From Gamarada debralockiae (lineage: Eukaryota > Ascomycota > Leotiomycetes > Helotiales > Hyphodiscaceae): a stretch of 64,000 nt of DNA. The stretch is taken from positions 124,001 to 188,000 of the forward strand of contig NXFV01000964.1 of assembly GCA_002803225.1 (NCBI GenBank), read 5' to 3'. Of the stretch, positions 47,598 through 59,881 are shown piece by piece (position 1 is the first letter of the stretch; each line of letters starts with the position of its first letter). The notes under the pieces are model-generated. The model was not told the DNA's origin and did not search any database. It saw nothing but the letters and a program-made list of their open reading frames with translations. The position numbers were made by a program, and so were the translations under genes.

Positions 47598-49086
47598 ACT
47601 GGACGAAAGAGTTTGGATGTCTGGACGTCGAGACGAGTGAGTAAAGAAGAATGGTAGATTTGTGCAAAAGATTTAAAGATGGATAGCGGATTCTGTAGGC
47701 ATCAATGACGAGGGCAGCGTCAAGGCAGACTTTCGTACGAGATCAATTGTCACAAGTCGGCCTCTCCGGTACTAGCTGTGCCACTGTTTCCTCGGGGTTT
47801 GTTCCAGAACAAGGGGGGTGAATGCAGCCACGTTCGCTCAGGAACGCAAACAGCGAATAGCAACTATCTATATTACCTATAACCAACTTTGGGCTATGTC
47901 CTATTGACCCTTTCATTGGAGAAGCTTCCTTTCACGGGGTGGGTGGCTGCCTCATTCTCCAGATGACCAAAACTTGAGGCCGTCCTGGGCCGGGTGGGAA
48001 GTACAAGTCGACCGCCATACTCGAAACATTCACCGAACCACAGTGGTTGTGATTATTTTTGACAGCGGTCGCTTCAAGTTTGACCTGATGAGCCACATGA
48101 AAAAAGAGTCATGCTCTGGTATTGAAAGAGAAGGACAAGGGCATAAGACAAGAAAACTCTCGAGATAGTCAACGCAGCCGGGCTCCGCATTTCATGGAAC
48201 AGTGAGCGTGGGCTGTGTCTTTTGGAGACGCGGCCATTTCAAACCACTTGGGAGCCGTCGAGATCCCCAAGAATTTGGAACGTCACGTGCGGTCACCAGT
48301 CCGCGGCCACAAGGCGGCTAGTCGCGCAGAAAGTGCGTCAAAGGCTTGTGGAGCTAAGATTGAAGGCTGAGTGAATATCCCGAGCATAAAGATCGTTTTA
48401 ATCGTTCAAACTATTTGAACGATGGAGGCCTGGAAATGTGCATCGCCGTTGTTTGCAACTTTGCAAGGGTCGATACCACTCAACCACGAAATGAATGGCT
48501 GAGATCAATGCAACAAATAAAACGAAACACGCATTTTGAGAGAAGAAGGGAAAAATTCGTGATTTTCATGCGTCGTGTTTTGGTGTTTTGGGAGAAAGAG
48601 ATATGGATTAAGGTAAGAAAGGGGGTCAAATTATACGGTGGCTGGATAAAGCGATCCAGCCACAGAGGACATCGCCTGCTTCTTCTTCATCTCCACACTT
48701 CCTACCAGATCCTACTCAGAGATCATGAAGTCACCAGCGAGCAAGTTGCTCAGACAACATGTTCTGCAATTTCCTCTAAGCTGCTGAGCTGCTATGATGT
48801 TTCGAGGCAAGCGTGGCCATTTCGATCCAAGCCTAAAATGGTCTAAGTGATGGCCTCGGACTGGCTAAAGTATGATTCTCTCCGCATTTTCCTGGGTAAG
48901 ATGACATGGACGTTACTCTCATTTGAGAATGTGTTCCAAAATTTTGGTTCCGTGTTCTCTTGCGACTGCTTCCGAGGTTGAATTGAATGGTCTCCGAAGT
49001 CGAGATTCGATAATACTCTTTCCTCTGCCCACTCTCACTAAAAGGTGTCAAACAATTGTCAAAAACACTCTATTCTCAATTTTACA
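47598..49086. other. Divergent intergenic region
   Basis: There is no recognised gene. A 143-codon frame at 48415-48846 begins at TTG and has no domain. A short palindrome within this gap is listed separately. Confidence 0.4.
48402..48422. repeat. Perfect 9-bp inverted repeat
   Basis: TCGTTCAAA, a CTA spacer, then TTTGAACGA. This could be a binding site for a dimeric regulator or chance. A longer inverted repeat with the same TCGTTCA core occurs at 50028-50060. Confidence 0.5.
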
Positions 49087-49595
49087 ATGGTTGCCACCAA
49101 CCCCTATACCAAGAAATCCAATGAGAAATCGACGTTGCCTCAGGTAAGTCCTCTACCGCCCATCTCGAGAATATCGTTGACCAGAAACAGGGCAACATGA
49201 TAGCTACCGAAAGATATCACCGACAGCGTCCCCGCTCAGCCACGCTCTGCTTGGAGTTCATGTCCCTATTCTGCTATATAATAGCTCTTTGGGATGTCTA
49301 CGTTCGCACCGAAGTAGGATGGCGCCTCAATGGAGGAACCTGCCCGCCTTGGCACGACATGCTCTGGATATCCCTCATCATATACTCCTTGATGCTCGTG
49401 ATTAACATGGGGTTAATATTCACACTCGATTACGAGTATGGTCGAAATACGACTCTTTGTGAAGTCCTCGATGCAGGCAGCAGTCATGAGGACAGACTGG
49501 AAAAGGTCATCGAAATTTCAGAGAGACTTGGCATTAAAGACCTATCCCTTCCCGGAGTCGAGAAAGCCCTTTTTTGGGGGGCATCTGTTCCATGA
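49087..49595 (+). CDS. Small hypothetical two-helix membrane protein, maybe damaged
   Basis: Two exons, 49087-49143 and 49191-49595, give 153 aa, split by a 47-base intron (GTAAGT...AAACAG, TTGAC branch-like). The protein has a basic head and two membrane segments (LEFMSLFCYIIALWDVYV and LWISLIIYSLMLVINMGLIF), then a soluble acidic segment. I do not know the family. The frame ends just after a T6/G6 run (49569-49580). One base more or less there would let it continue through ICSMISLALSLNVWAFR and further hydrophobic sequence to about 49813. Frames beyond that also keep a protein-like look (VREVLTTDYDDVEQGGKF). The gene may therefore be frameshifted or mis-sequenced at the homopolymer. Confidence 0.45.
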
Positions 49596-50027
49596 TCTCA
49601 CTGGCTTTGTCGCTGAATGTTTGGGCCTTTCGTATGTCTTTGGGGTGGGCGCTGGGCAGGGAATTAAGTTCCCGAGCATTTAGAACGTGGCTAGGACTGG
49701 ATTGTTGCTATTCGAGTGTTATTCTTACATATTCCTATCCAAGGGCATGTTGGAAACTTTCATCCAATTCGGCAGACAAAACTCGTGCGGGAGGTATTGA
49801 CGACGGACTATGATGATGTAGAGCAAGGAGGGAAATTCTCAGAGCTCTGCGCGAAGATGGAGGCAAGCTTGGACTGAGCGAAGATCGGGACCAGGAATCT
49901 TCTGTCGAAGAAAGGAGTTAAGGAGAAGATTCGGGATCTGATTGAGAAGAGTCTTCAAAGCTCATCAAGTTGGGAAGTTCGAAAGGGTTTGTCAGGCCTA
50001 CTTTTTTTTTCTTTTTTTTGCTTTTTT

Positions 50028-50060
50028 TTTGAATCGTTCAAACCAAATGAATGATTCAAA
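50028..50060. repeat. 13-bp inverted repeat with one mismatch
   Basis: TTTGAATCGTTCA, a 7-base spacer AACCAAA, then TGAATGATTCAAA. It directly follows T tracts. It shares the TCGTTCA core with the palindrome at 48402-48422. Confidence 0.5.
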
Positions 50061-50688
50061 TCCCGGGTATCAAGCAGCAAGATTTCCAATAAGATAGAAA
50101 CCAAAAAGGAGTATCCTAAGCCCCTAATAATGTAGAAGTCCCAGATATTGGCTAGTCACGTGGATTTGATGAGTAAGCTGCTGCCTTGGCATTGCGCTAG
50201 TCTCGCTAAATTTAGCCCGTTCTCAGAAATTCGCCCTTGCGCAGCTTTGAGCAAACCAGAGCGCTCCTCAATCCATCACCAGAATACTGCGACAGGATTC
50301 TACCGCGCAACGAACCTCGCCAATATCCCCCTCCCCCCTTAGCCCACCCATCTCCAAACAACAGGACGCTCGACACGTCGTGTTCCACGCGCTTAACTGT
50401 CGCATACCATCATCTTCGGTATCGATCCGCGCCTCAAGGCTCCTTTTCTCTGAGGGCCTTCGATTCGGTCATCAATCCGCCAGAGGAGTCGATACCTCAC
50501 ACTTCGCGCCAAGCTCGCTGCATCTCAAAAAAAGCCATCCAGCATCGACAATAGACGCGACCAACCTTTCCATCGCGCGACAACTTCTCCCTCCGCCCTC
50601 CCAACACGTTTTCTTCACTTTTTACATCCTCGCCTTCGTCGCACATACATTCGTTCCGTCACCAAAGTCCTTTCGTTCGTCCAACCTG

Positions 50689-50719
50689 ATGCGCAAGGCT
50701 GGCTCCTGACATGCGCTGA
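50689..50719 (+). promoter_or_regulatory. Two minimal upstream ORFs before SNF2
   Basis: ATG at 50689 opens a 6-codon frame (MRKAGS, stop 50707-50709). ATG at 50711 opens a 2-codon frame (stop 50717-50719). Both lie 62-92 bases before the SNF2 start codon. If the transcript starts upstream, they could lower translation. The transcription start is not known. Confidence 0.4.
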
Positions 50720-50780
50720 GCTCAACCTTCAACGTCCCCCAAAGTCGTCCGTGAATTAATTCACCTCTGGCTTCGCAAAT

Positions 50781-53700
50781 ATGACTTCACTTCAGACTGC
50801 CCCCGCTGTTCAGCAGCCTGGCACCGGCACCACAATGCCCATGACGCCGGACAGCATGAAAGAGGCCTTCTTGGTAAATGCTCTTACTCGCAACTCATTC
50901 TTAGCCATGTCACCCAGTTATTGAAACCATTCTAACTTCTCAAAAGAAATATCAGCAGATGAAAAAGTCAGGTGTATCAGAAAAGGACCCCGAATTCCTC
51001 AAAGTCTACCAACAACTCTCCGCTCTGCGACAACAGCAACTCTTCAATCAACAGAAGAACATGTTCTCCCAACAACAGCAGCAGATGCAAAACAAGCAAA
51101 TACCTACCAATACTGCCGCCGCTTCTACGAATGGCGCGAACGGCACATCGACTGCTGGTCCTACCAATTCCTCTCCCATTACACAAGCCCCATCCACAAC
51201 ATCACTTGGCCCATCTGCCATACCCGCAACCGCAGCGGCAAATCAATCTGCTCCCAAAGCAGCTGTTCAACGACCTACACAAGCTGGCAGTGGTTACTTC
51301 TCACAAGAGCAATTAACGATTCTTAAGAATCAAATCTTTGCCTTCAAATGTCTGTCGAAGAACCAGGGCATACCCCAACAGGTCCAGCAATCCCTTTTCG
51401 CCGCTCAGCAAAAGAAGCTTTCTGCATCCGTCGAACAGATTGCTGCCGCTGCTACAACAGCCGAAGAAAGCCAGCCAACTGCAAATGGCGCCGAACCTGA
51501 TGTCAGTGAGAAGGATACCATTAAGTTGAAGCAACATGAGTACACTGGATTCAAGTCGCCCCGTGCAGGACTCACGACCAAGATTAGCTACTCGGCACAC
51601 AAGAAGCGAGAGATGCGACCAATGATCCCAAGCACTATGCCATCAGGTGTCGATATCGAGAAGCTCCGAGGCGACCGCGAATTGATCGTGTACAATCGTA
51701 TGCAAGCTCGACTCAATGAGCTCAGATCCCTTCCTGCCAATATCGCTCACCTGGATACTCGAAACGATGATCTTGTGCCGGAAGATACCTTGAAGCGCAA
51801 GGCTTTGATTGAGATGAAGATGTTGGGATTGTATGCCAAGCAGAGAGCTTTGCGGGAGAAGATTGGTCGTCAAATGATTCAATATGACAACCTCGCAATG
51901 ACTGCCAACCGAAGCCACTATCGACGCATGAAGAAGCAATCTCTGCGTGAGGCCCGTATCACCGAGAAGCTTGAGAAGCAGCAACGCGATGCTCGCGAAA
52001 CCCGGGAGAAGAAGAAGCACACCGATTACCTTCACACAATTCTCAACCACGCTCGGGAAGTCAGCACTGCTGCTGCGAACCAGAGACTGAAGATGCAGAA
52101 GTTGGGCCGCATGATGCTTTCACAACATCAGAACATCGAGAAAGAAGAGCAGAAGCGTGTCGAACGTACCGCAAAGCAACGTCTCCAAGCCTTGAAGTCC
52201 AACGACGAGGAAGCCTACTTGAAGCTGCTCGACCAGGCCAAGGATACCCGTATTACTCATTTGCTCAAGCAGACCGATGGATTCTTGTCACAACTTGCTG
52301 CTTCCGTCAAGGAGCAACAGCGAAAGGCCGCCGAGCGATATGGTGGTGATGCGGATGATTTCATTGACGACGATTCTGATGATGACGAAGAGGAGGAACA
52401 AGATACCCGGAAGATTGATTACTATGCTGTTGCACATCGTATCAAGGAAGAGGTCAACCAACAGCCATCGATTTTGGTTGGTGGTACGCTCAAGGAATAC
52501 CAATTGAAGGGACTTCAATGGATGATTTCCCTTTACAACAACAACTTGAACGGTATTCTTGCAGATGAAATGGGTCTCGGTAAAACCATTCAGACAATTA
52601 GTCTGATCACCTATCTCATCGAGAAGAAGCACCAGAACGGTCCTTTCTTAGTCATCGTACCTCTGAGTACGCTCACTAATTGGAACCTCGAGTTCGAGAA
52701 ATGGGCTCCTTCCATTCAGAGAGTTGTTTACAAGGGTCCGCCCCTGGCACGAAAGCAGCAACAGCAACAACTGCGCTACGGCCAATTCCAGGTTCTGTTG
52801 ACCACATATGAGTATATCATCAAGGACAGACCAGTCTTGAGCAAGATCAAGTGGATTCACATGATCATTGACGAAGGTCACCGTATGAAGAACTCTTCCT
52901 CGAAGCTCAGTGCTACCCTCACCCAATATTACTCCACTCGCTACCGCCTCATTCTCACTGGTACTCCTCTGCAAAATAACCTCCCAGAATTGTGGGCTCT
53001 GCTCAATTTCGTTCTTCCTACGATCTTCAAGTCCGTCAAATCATTCGACGAATGGTTCAATACGCCTTTCGCAAACACTGGTGGTCAAGACAAGATGGAA
53101 TTGACAGAAGAAGAACAAATTCTCGTCATTCGTCGTCTCCACAAGGTCTTGCGACCATTCCTGTTGCGTCGTCTCAAGAAGGATGTAGAGAAGGACTTAC
53201 CTGAGAAGACTGAGAAGGTCATCAAGTGCAAGTTCTCCTCCTTGCAAGCCCGCCTCTACAAGCAGATGGTTACGCACAACAAGCTTGTTGTCAGCGATGG
53301 CAAGGGTGGAAAGACAGGTGCTCGTGGTCTAAGCAACATGATTATGCAATTGCGAAAGCTTTGCAATCATCCCTTCGTCTTCGATGAGGTGGAGAACCAA
53401 ATGAACCCGATGAGCGTCAGCAATGACTTGCTGTGGAGAACCGCTGGAAAATTCGAGCTCCTCGATCGTATCTTGCCAAAGTACCAGAAGACTGGTCACA
53501 GAGTGTTGATGTTCTTCCAAATGACTGCCATTATGGACATCATGGAGGATTACCTTCGCTACCGCAACATTCAATACTTGCGATTGGATGGTACGACAAA
53601 GTCTGACGATCGTTCCGATCTCCTTCGCGAGTTCAATGCTCCCGACTCGCCATACTTCATGTTCTTGCTCTCGACTCGTGCTGGAGGACTCGGCTTGAAC

Positions 53701-55199
53701 TTGCAAACTGCTGACACTGTCATAATCTACGACTCCGACTGGAATCCTCATCAAGATTTACAAGCCCAGGATCGTGCCCATCGTATCGGTCAAAAGAACG
53801 AGGTGCGCATTCTTCGACTCATCAGCTCGAACTCAGTTGAGGAGAAGATTTTGGAGCGTGCTAAGTTTAAGCTTGACATGGACGGCAAAGTCATTCAGGC
53901 TGGTCGATTCGATAACAAATCATCCGAGACCGATCGTGATGCTATGTTGCGTGTGATGTTGGAGACCGCTGAAGCCGCGGAGACGTTGGAGCAGGAAGAA
54001 ATGGATGACGAAGATCTCAACATGATTCTCGCACGCACAGATGACGAGCTTCTGGTCTTCAAGGAAATGGATGAACAACGAGCAAAGGATATGACTTACG
54101 GTACTGCACCAGGCAGCAAGAGAGTTCCTCGTCTCATGGCTGAAAGCGAATTGCCCGAGATCTACCTGTCCGATGGAAACCCTATCTCCGATGAGCCTGA
54201 GCTCATTCAAGGTCGTGGTCAACGAGAGCGAACCCGCGTCAAGTATGACGATGGTCTTACCGAAGAACAATGGCTTAATGCTGTGGACGATGATGAAGAT
54301 TCTCCAGAAGCAGCAGCAGCTCGCAAGGCGGCTCGGAAGGAACGTCGTGAGCAAAATAGACTTAAGAGAGCTGGTCAACTTCCTGGTTCAATCGAGAACT
54401 CTCCAGCTGGAAGCCGCGATAGTACCGAGGAACCTGAACCCACACCTAAGAAGGCTCGTGGTCGGAAGCCTGGAAAGGCTGACAAGCGCAAGGCTGAAGA
54501 TCCTGACGATGAACCACCTGCCAAGCGAAAGCGCGGTGGACCCGGTCGCCCCAAGGCTTCTGCATCAAACGGTGACGGTCTCAGCAATAAGCATCGAACC
54601 ACTCTCCAGAACAGCCTGCGGAATGTTTACGAGGCCTTGATGAATCTTGAATCTACCTCTGCAGATGATAGTGGATCGGATGCATCAGATGAAGAGCGCG
54701 GACCACGTCTCATCGTTGGACCCTTTGTCAACTTGCCACCCAAGAAGGATTACCCCGATTACTATGTTCTCATCAAGGAGCCGATTTCCATGAAGATGAT
54801 TGAGAAGAAGATCAAGAAGGAAGAGTTCTCGAGTCTCAATGACCTGAAGAAGGATGTGCAACTACTTTGTAGAAATGCCAAGACATACAATGAGGATGGC
54901 AGCTTGATCTATGTTGATGCTGTCGCCATCGAGGTACTTAGTCCGAGATATATCCCAGAATCCGAAGACTTGCTAACATATTTCAGAATGCCATGGAGTC
55001 TCGCGTTCGTGATGAGATCAACGAACATCCTGAACTGGGCGATCTCGATGACTCCTCTCGTAACGGCGGTTCCACTGCTCCTACCACAAACAATGGCACT
55101 CCTGCACCTGCGACGAAGCTGAAGCTTACTTTTAACAGCGGCAACTCTCATTTTGCGAATGGTGGAAGCAGTGGCCAGCAGAGCGACGATGATGAGTGA
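50781..55199 (+). CDS. snf2: SWI/SNF-type chromatin remodeller ATPase (Snf2/Sth1)
   Basis: Three exons, 50781-50873, 50947-54933 and 54987-55199, join in frame to 1430 aa. This is the catalytic subunit of a SWI/SNF- or RSC-type complex. Domains in order: Gln-rich head; QLQ (FSQEQLTILKNQIFAFK, about 149-185); HSA (about 354-470, HYRRMKKQSLREARITEKLE); ATPase with ILADEMGLGKT (about 567) and DEGH (about 671); helicase C ending QAQDRAHRIGQKNEVRI (about 970); SnAC (KFKLDMDGKVIQAGRFDNKS, about 1005); AT-hook-like RGRKPG and GPGRPKA; and a bromodomain (FVNLPPKKDYPDYYVLIKEP...AKTYNEDGSLIYVDA, about 1253-1370). The last intron (54934-54986) splits the end of the bromodomain; unspliced, a different tail would result. 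Sequence alone does not settle Snf2 versus Sth1. CTR9 follows in the same direction. Confidence 0.96.
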
Positions 55200-56193
55200 A
55201 TGTTCATTACTTGCTTGGCTTTTACTTTATGATAAGATGCTTGGGTGTAATGGAGGAACTTGCATATGCGGTTTATTGCCTCTGGCGCGCGCGCCTGGCT
55301 GTTTACATTTTGCGGTTGGCGTTGATACATGGGAAGAATTTCATCTGGACAGAAAGGGATCTCTTTGGGTGAACAAACAGCATACCGGCTGAGGCGATGC
55401 GATGCCTTTTGTAGATTGTACTTTAATAGATGAGCAATGAATATGTGTTGAGTATACCTGGTCTTTTCTTGTAAGGGTACAAGCTTTGAGTGCATGTAGT
55501 CTTCACCACTCATGTACTCAAATCTCCAAAAATTTGCTATCTGCTCAGAGTCCTAATGACTCCCAGTCATGGAAAGATTTACGCTCCAGGGCTTTCTTCA
55601 AATATACTTGTTTGCAAAGATTACCTGTGCCGAGAAAACATTATCCTGAGGAGCGCATCATGATCTCAGCTTCACCAATGCCTTTCTCCGCTCAAATTGT
55701 GGGAAAGTTCCGAGAAAAGAAGTCCTGGTTTAAGGAATTGATTCGGAAATGTAAGTTTGTCCTGCGTTAATTTCTACGTTTGCTAGAATTCTAAAAAAAT
55801 GTGTTAACGGCTTCACCTTTTTCCCGTTGATTTCAAGTGCCTTGAGGCGAGTGAATATACAGGGGATTTCGGGTGTTTGTTGAACCCGATTCAGTTAGCG
55901 TGGCGCTAGCCTTCCTCCAGCCTGAGCCGCAGCAAATTGTTGTCCGTCTTGGAGTCGACAGCCTCACAATAACGCCGTCGACCTTGCAGATTCGCAATTA
56001 ACACACGACTTCAGCGATATCTAGTCCTTGCTGACCTCCGAATTTGTTCCTTGTCACCTTCGATTCTGGTCAGATGATTCACTCTTGAAAACGATCTCGT
56101 TTGACGGACATTGCGCCTCGACGCGCGCTTTCAAAACCGCGACTCTCTCGAACACCGACCTTTCGAAACCTCATATCCCAACACATCTTCAGC
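55200..56193. other. SNF2 3' flank and CTR9 promoter
   Basis: A head-to-tail spacing of about 1 kb. No further gene was seen. C/T-rich sequence from about 55970 fits the CTR9 leader. Confidence 0.45.
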
Positions 56194-59100
56194 ATGGCGA
56201 CTCAAGTCAATGGTGGAGCCAATGGTTATAGCACAGTACTTTCCCCAGGCGCAAGAATGATCAGCAAGCGATTCTCCGACATCCCTTCTGCAATCGATAT
56301 TCCAGTCCAAGGCGAAGATGATGATCAAGCCGTCGAAGTCGATCTCGAAGATCTCCTAGATGACCCGACCGAGTTATGTACGTTGCTGGAGAATGAAGGC
56401 GCTGCTCGAACATATTGGATGACGGTCTCCCTGGCATATGCAAAACAGAAGAAGGTTGATCACGCTATTGAAATGCTCATAAAGGGAGGACAGGCAATGA
56501 GAGGAGGACAAAAGGAGAAACTTAGTATGCTGAGTTGTCTATGCTGGATGTATCTGTGGAAGAGCAGAGAGGCTCCTCGAGTTGCGCCTGAGGGAGCTTT
56601 GGTCTCGGAGGCAAAGACAAAGGAATACTATCTGCAGCTCTCCACATCGACATTGAACGAGGCCCTGCGAATCAATCCCGCCTTTCCACCTCTATTTCTC
56701 GCCCGTGGCGTCCTCCAACTCCTCAAAGCTTCTTTACAACCTCCCTCAAAATCAGCAAATCCTGGCGCAATCGACGCCGAGAAAGCAGAGATCTTGCGAG
56801 CTTCACTAAAGTCCTTTGATGATGCCATTCGAGTCTCACAAGGCAGGAATATGATGGCTGTGTTGGGGAAGTCGAGAGCGCTGTTCTCGTTGGGCAAATA
56901 TGCAGATGCTTTAGAGGGATACCAGGAAGCCTTGCACAAGATGCCAGATCTGATAGATCCGGATCCACGAATTGGAATTGGCTGTTGTTTCTGGCAACTT
57001 GGCTACAAGGAAGATGCGAAGACTGCCTGGGAGCGCGCATTGGAAATCAACCCCGATTCAAAGATTGCGAACATCCTCCTCGGTCTTTTCTACCTCGACG
57101 CGAGCGCACACGTCCCTACGAATGGTCCAGAATTCATCCAACTCTACAAGAAAGCCATGACGGAATACACCCAGAAAGCTTTTAAGGTGGATAAAGATCT
57201 TCCTTTGACCTGCGCTACCTTTGCTGGATACTTCTTATCACGGAAGTCCCTCCCGAATGTCGATACCCTGGCACACAAAGCGATTCAATTTACGGATGTG
57301 AATGCAATTGCAAGTGATGGATGGTATCTACTGGCACGGAAGGAGCACTATACAGATGATTACGAGCGCGCGGCCGACTACTACAGAAGAGCTGATGAAG
57401 CTCGTGGTGGGGCTGACCGTGGTTACCTGCCTGCGAAGTTTGGCGCTGCTCAATTGTCAGTATTGAAGGGTGACTTCGGCGAGGCAAAGTTGAGACTGGA
57501 GAAGATGATTCAGCAATCGAAGAACATCGAAGCGATGATTCTCCTGGGCACACTCTATGCGGAAGAGGTGTTCAGCAGCCCGCCGACCGCTGCCAAGGAT
57601 GAGAAGTCAACCGAGTTCAAGAAGGCGATTGGGTTCCTTGAGACTGTTCGGACCGCTTGGAAAGACCCCAAGAAAAATCTTCTTCCCGATTCTTCGGTAC
57701 TCTTGAACTTGGCACGCCTTTACGAGACCGATCAGCCGGAGAAGAGCTTGCAATGTCTGCAGCAGGTTGAGCAAATGGAGCTCGATCAACTCCCTCAAGA
57801 CGAGAAGCCCGAGGATCCTGAAGAGCAAGTCGCTTGGAAGAACAGCCTTCGAGAGAACTTGCCACCCCAGCTCCTTAACAACATTGGCTGCTTCTATTAT
57901 CAAGGAGAGAAGTACGATCAGGCTCGTGACATGTTCCAGACCGCTATGAATGCCTGCACAAAGGTCGGAGACAAGCAAGAGGAAATGGATACCGATGCGC
58001 TTATCACCACGATCGGGTTCAACCTTGGTCGAACATACGAGGCTCAAGGGCTGCTTGATGAGGCGAGCAACGTTTACGAAGGCCTTTTAGTCCGACACAG
58101 CGACTACACTGATGTGCGAACGCGCTTGGCTTACATCAGTCTGCGCCAAAATCCGACAGAGGATGGTCCCAAAGCAATCACGAAGCTGTATCAAGAATTC
58201 TCTGCCGACCTTGAAGTACGAGCTCTGTATGGCTGGTATCTTGGACGGGCTCATTCTCGAAAGCGTGTTGGCAACATTGCTGAAGATCCCGAGCTGCGCC
58301 ATTACAAGCACACTCTTCAGAACTACGAGAAGCATGACCGGTATGCTTTGATTGGTATGGGAAATCTTTATCTCATGACTGCTCGTGAGATGCGTCGAGA
58401 CACCGATCAGGAGAAGCAGAAGCGAAGCAATATGTACATCAAGGCCGTTGAGTTCTTCGACAAAGCTTTGCAGTTGGATCCCAAGAATGCTTATGCTGCT
58501 CAAGGTATTGCAATTGCTCTGGTTGAAGACAAGAAGGACTACAAGACTGCCTTGTCGATCTTCGTTAAGGTTCGGGACACGGTCAAGGATCCAAGTGTGT
58601 TTGTCAATCTTGGTCACATCTTCGCCGAGTTGCGACAGTACACGAAGGCAATTGAACATTATGAAGCTGCACTTTCGAAGGACCGGTCTCACGATGCTTC
58701 AATCTTGGCTTGTCTTGGACGAACGTGGCTGGCTAAGGGGAAGGCAGAGAAGAGCTTGCAGGCATTCAAGAATGCCCTCGACTACTCTCAAAAGGTTTGT
58801 CGTCTCTCAGCATTGGCTGAATCGTATGCTAATCATTCTACAGGCTTTGGAGATTGCCCCTGAGCAGATCCACTTCAAGTTCAACGTTGCTTTCGTACAA
58901 ATACAGCTAGCAACTGCAGTTTACAATATGCCAGAAGTCCAACGAACCCTCGCTGAAGTCCAAGCAGCCGCATCTGGCCTTGAAAATGCCATCGAATCTC
59001 TCGATGCCATCGCCCAACATCCTCAAACTCCATACCCCAAACATGATATCGAGCAACGTGCAAACATGGCCCGAAATACCATGCGAAAACAACTCGAGCG

Positions 59101-59881
59101 TTCAATTCAAGCACAGAAGGAGTATGAAGAGAAAAACGCCGAGCGATTAAATGCCGCAAAAATCCAACGAGAAATAGAGCTCAAAAAGCGCGAAGCAGCA
59201 AAGAAAGCCGCCGAGGATGCAGAACGAGACAGAAAGCTCAAGATTGCGGAAGAGCGAGCAGAGATAGCAAAGAAGGATCGCGAGCTTGCAGAGTCAAGAG
59301 CGGAAGAAGCCAGAGCTCTAGAGGCTGCAGAGATGACGACAGACAGTGAAACGGGCGAAAAGATCAAGCGAAAGAAGAAGCCGCGTACTGGAGGTGCTGG
59401 CGGGAAACGCAAGAAGAAGAATGAGGATGGTATCACGGATGATGAAGATAGTGGCCCTGAGCCTAAACGTAAGAGTCGTGCTAAGTCACGAGAGGGCGAT
59501 AGCGATGAGGAGAAACGTGGGAAGAAGCGGAGACGATTGGGGAAGAAACCTGCGGCGGAGAAGCCGAGCAAGTATAAGAGCAGTGAGATTGTGGTCGAGA
59601 GTGACAGTGAGGGAGATGATGGAGCTGCGGAGGCAGCTAAGGCTATGGATGACGATATTTTTGGAGACGACGAACCAGCGGCGAATATGGACGTCGATGC
59701 CGGATCCGACGATGAAGCGGAGGCTACGCCTGTTGCCAAACGCAAGAGTCGGAGGGCAGTAGTTTCGGAAGATGAGGACGAGGAAGACGATGTCTCTGCA
59801 GCTGCGCCAAAGGAGGATTCGCCAGCTACAGCAAATGGGGACGTCGTTGATACTCCGATGGCTGATTCGGACGACGAATAG
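56194..59881 (+). CDS. ctr9: Paf1 complex TPR subunit Ctr9
   Basis: Two exons, 56194-58794 and 58844-59881, join in frame to 1212 aa. The 49-base intron is GTTTGT...TCTACAG with a GCTAATC branch site. Ctr9 is the scaffold of the Paf1 complex, which travels with RNA polymerase II and supports histone H2B ubiquitination and H3K4/K36 methylation. The start is MATQVNGG. Typical Ctr9 text follows: IDIPVQGEDDDQAVEVDLED, then TPR units over about residues 90-890 (PDLIDPDPRIGIGCCFWQLG, NNIGCFYYQGEKYDQA, QLDPKNAYAAQGIAI, VFVNLGHIFAELRQYTKAIE). A helical Lys/Glu/Ala-rich coiled-coil (about 960-1040) is followed by an acidic and basic disordered tail with KRKSR/DSDDE runs. Length matches fungal orthologues. 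ATG at 56194 is the first that precedes conserved sequence. Confidence 0.95.

Larger units (their letters stand above)
49596..50780. promoter_or_regulatory. Promoter and leader of the SNF2 gene
   Basis: This region holds T9 tracts separated by single C or G (50002-50030), an inverted repeat, and from about 50260 a C/T-rich stretch as in strong fungal promoters. Two tiny upstream reading frames sit close to the SNF2 start and are listed separately. Confidence 0.45.

Noticed and set aside
48415..48846. 143-codon plus-strand frame
   Set aside because: It begins at TTG and has no recognisable family or splice signals.
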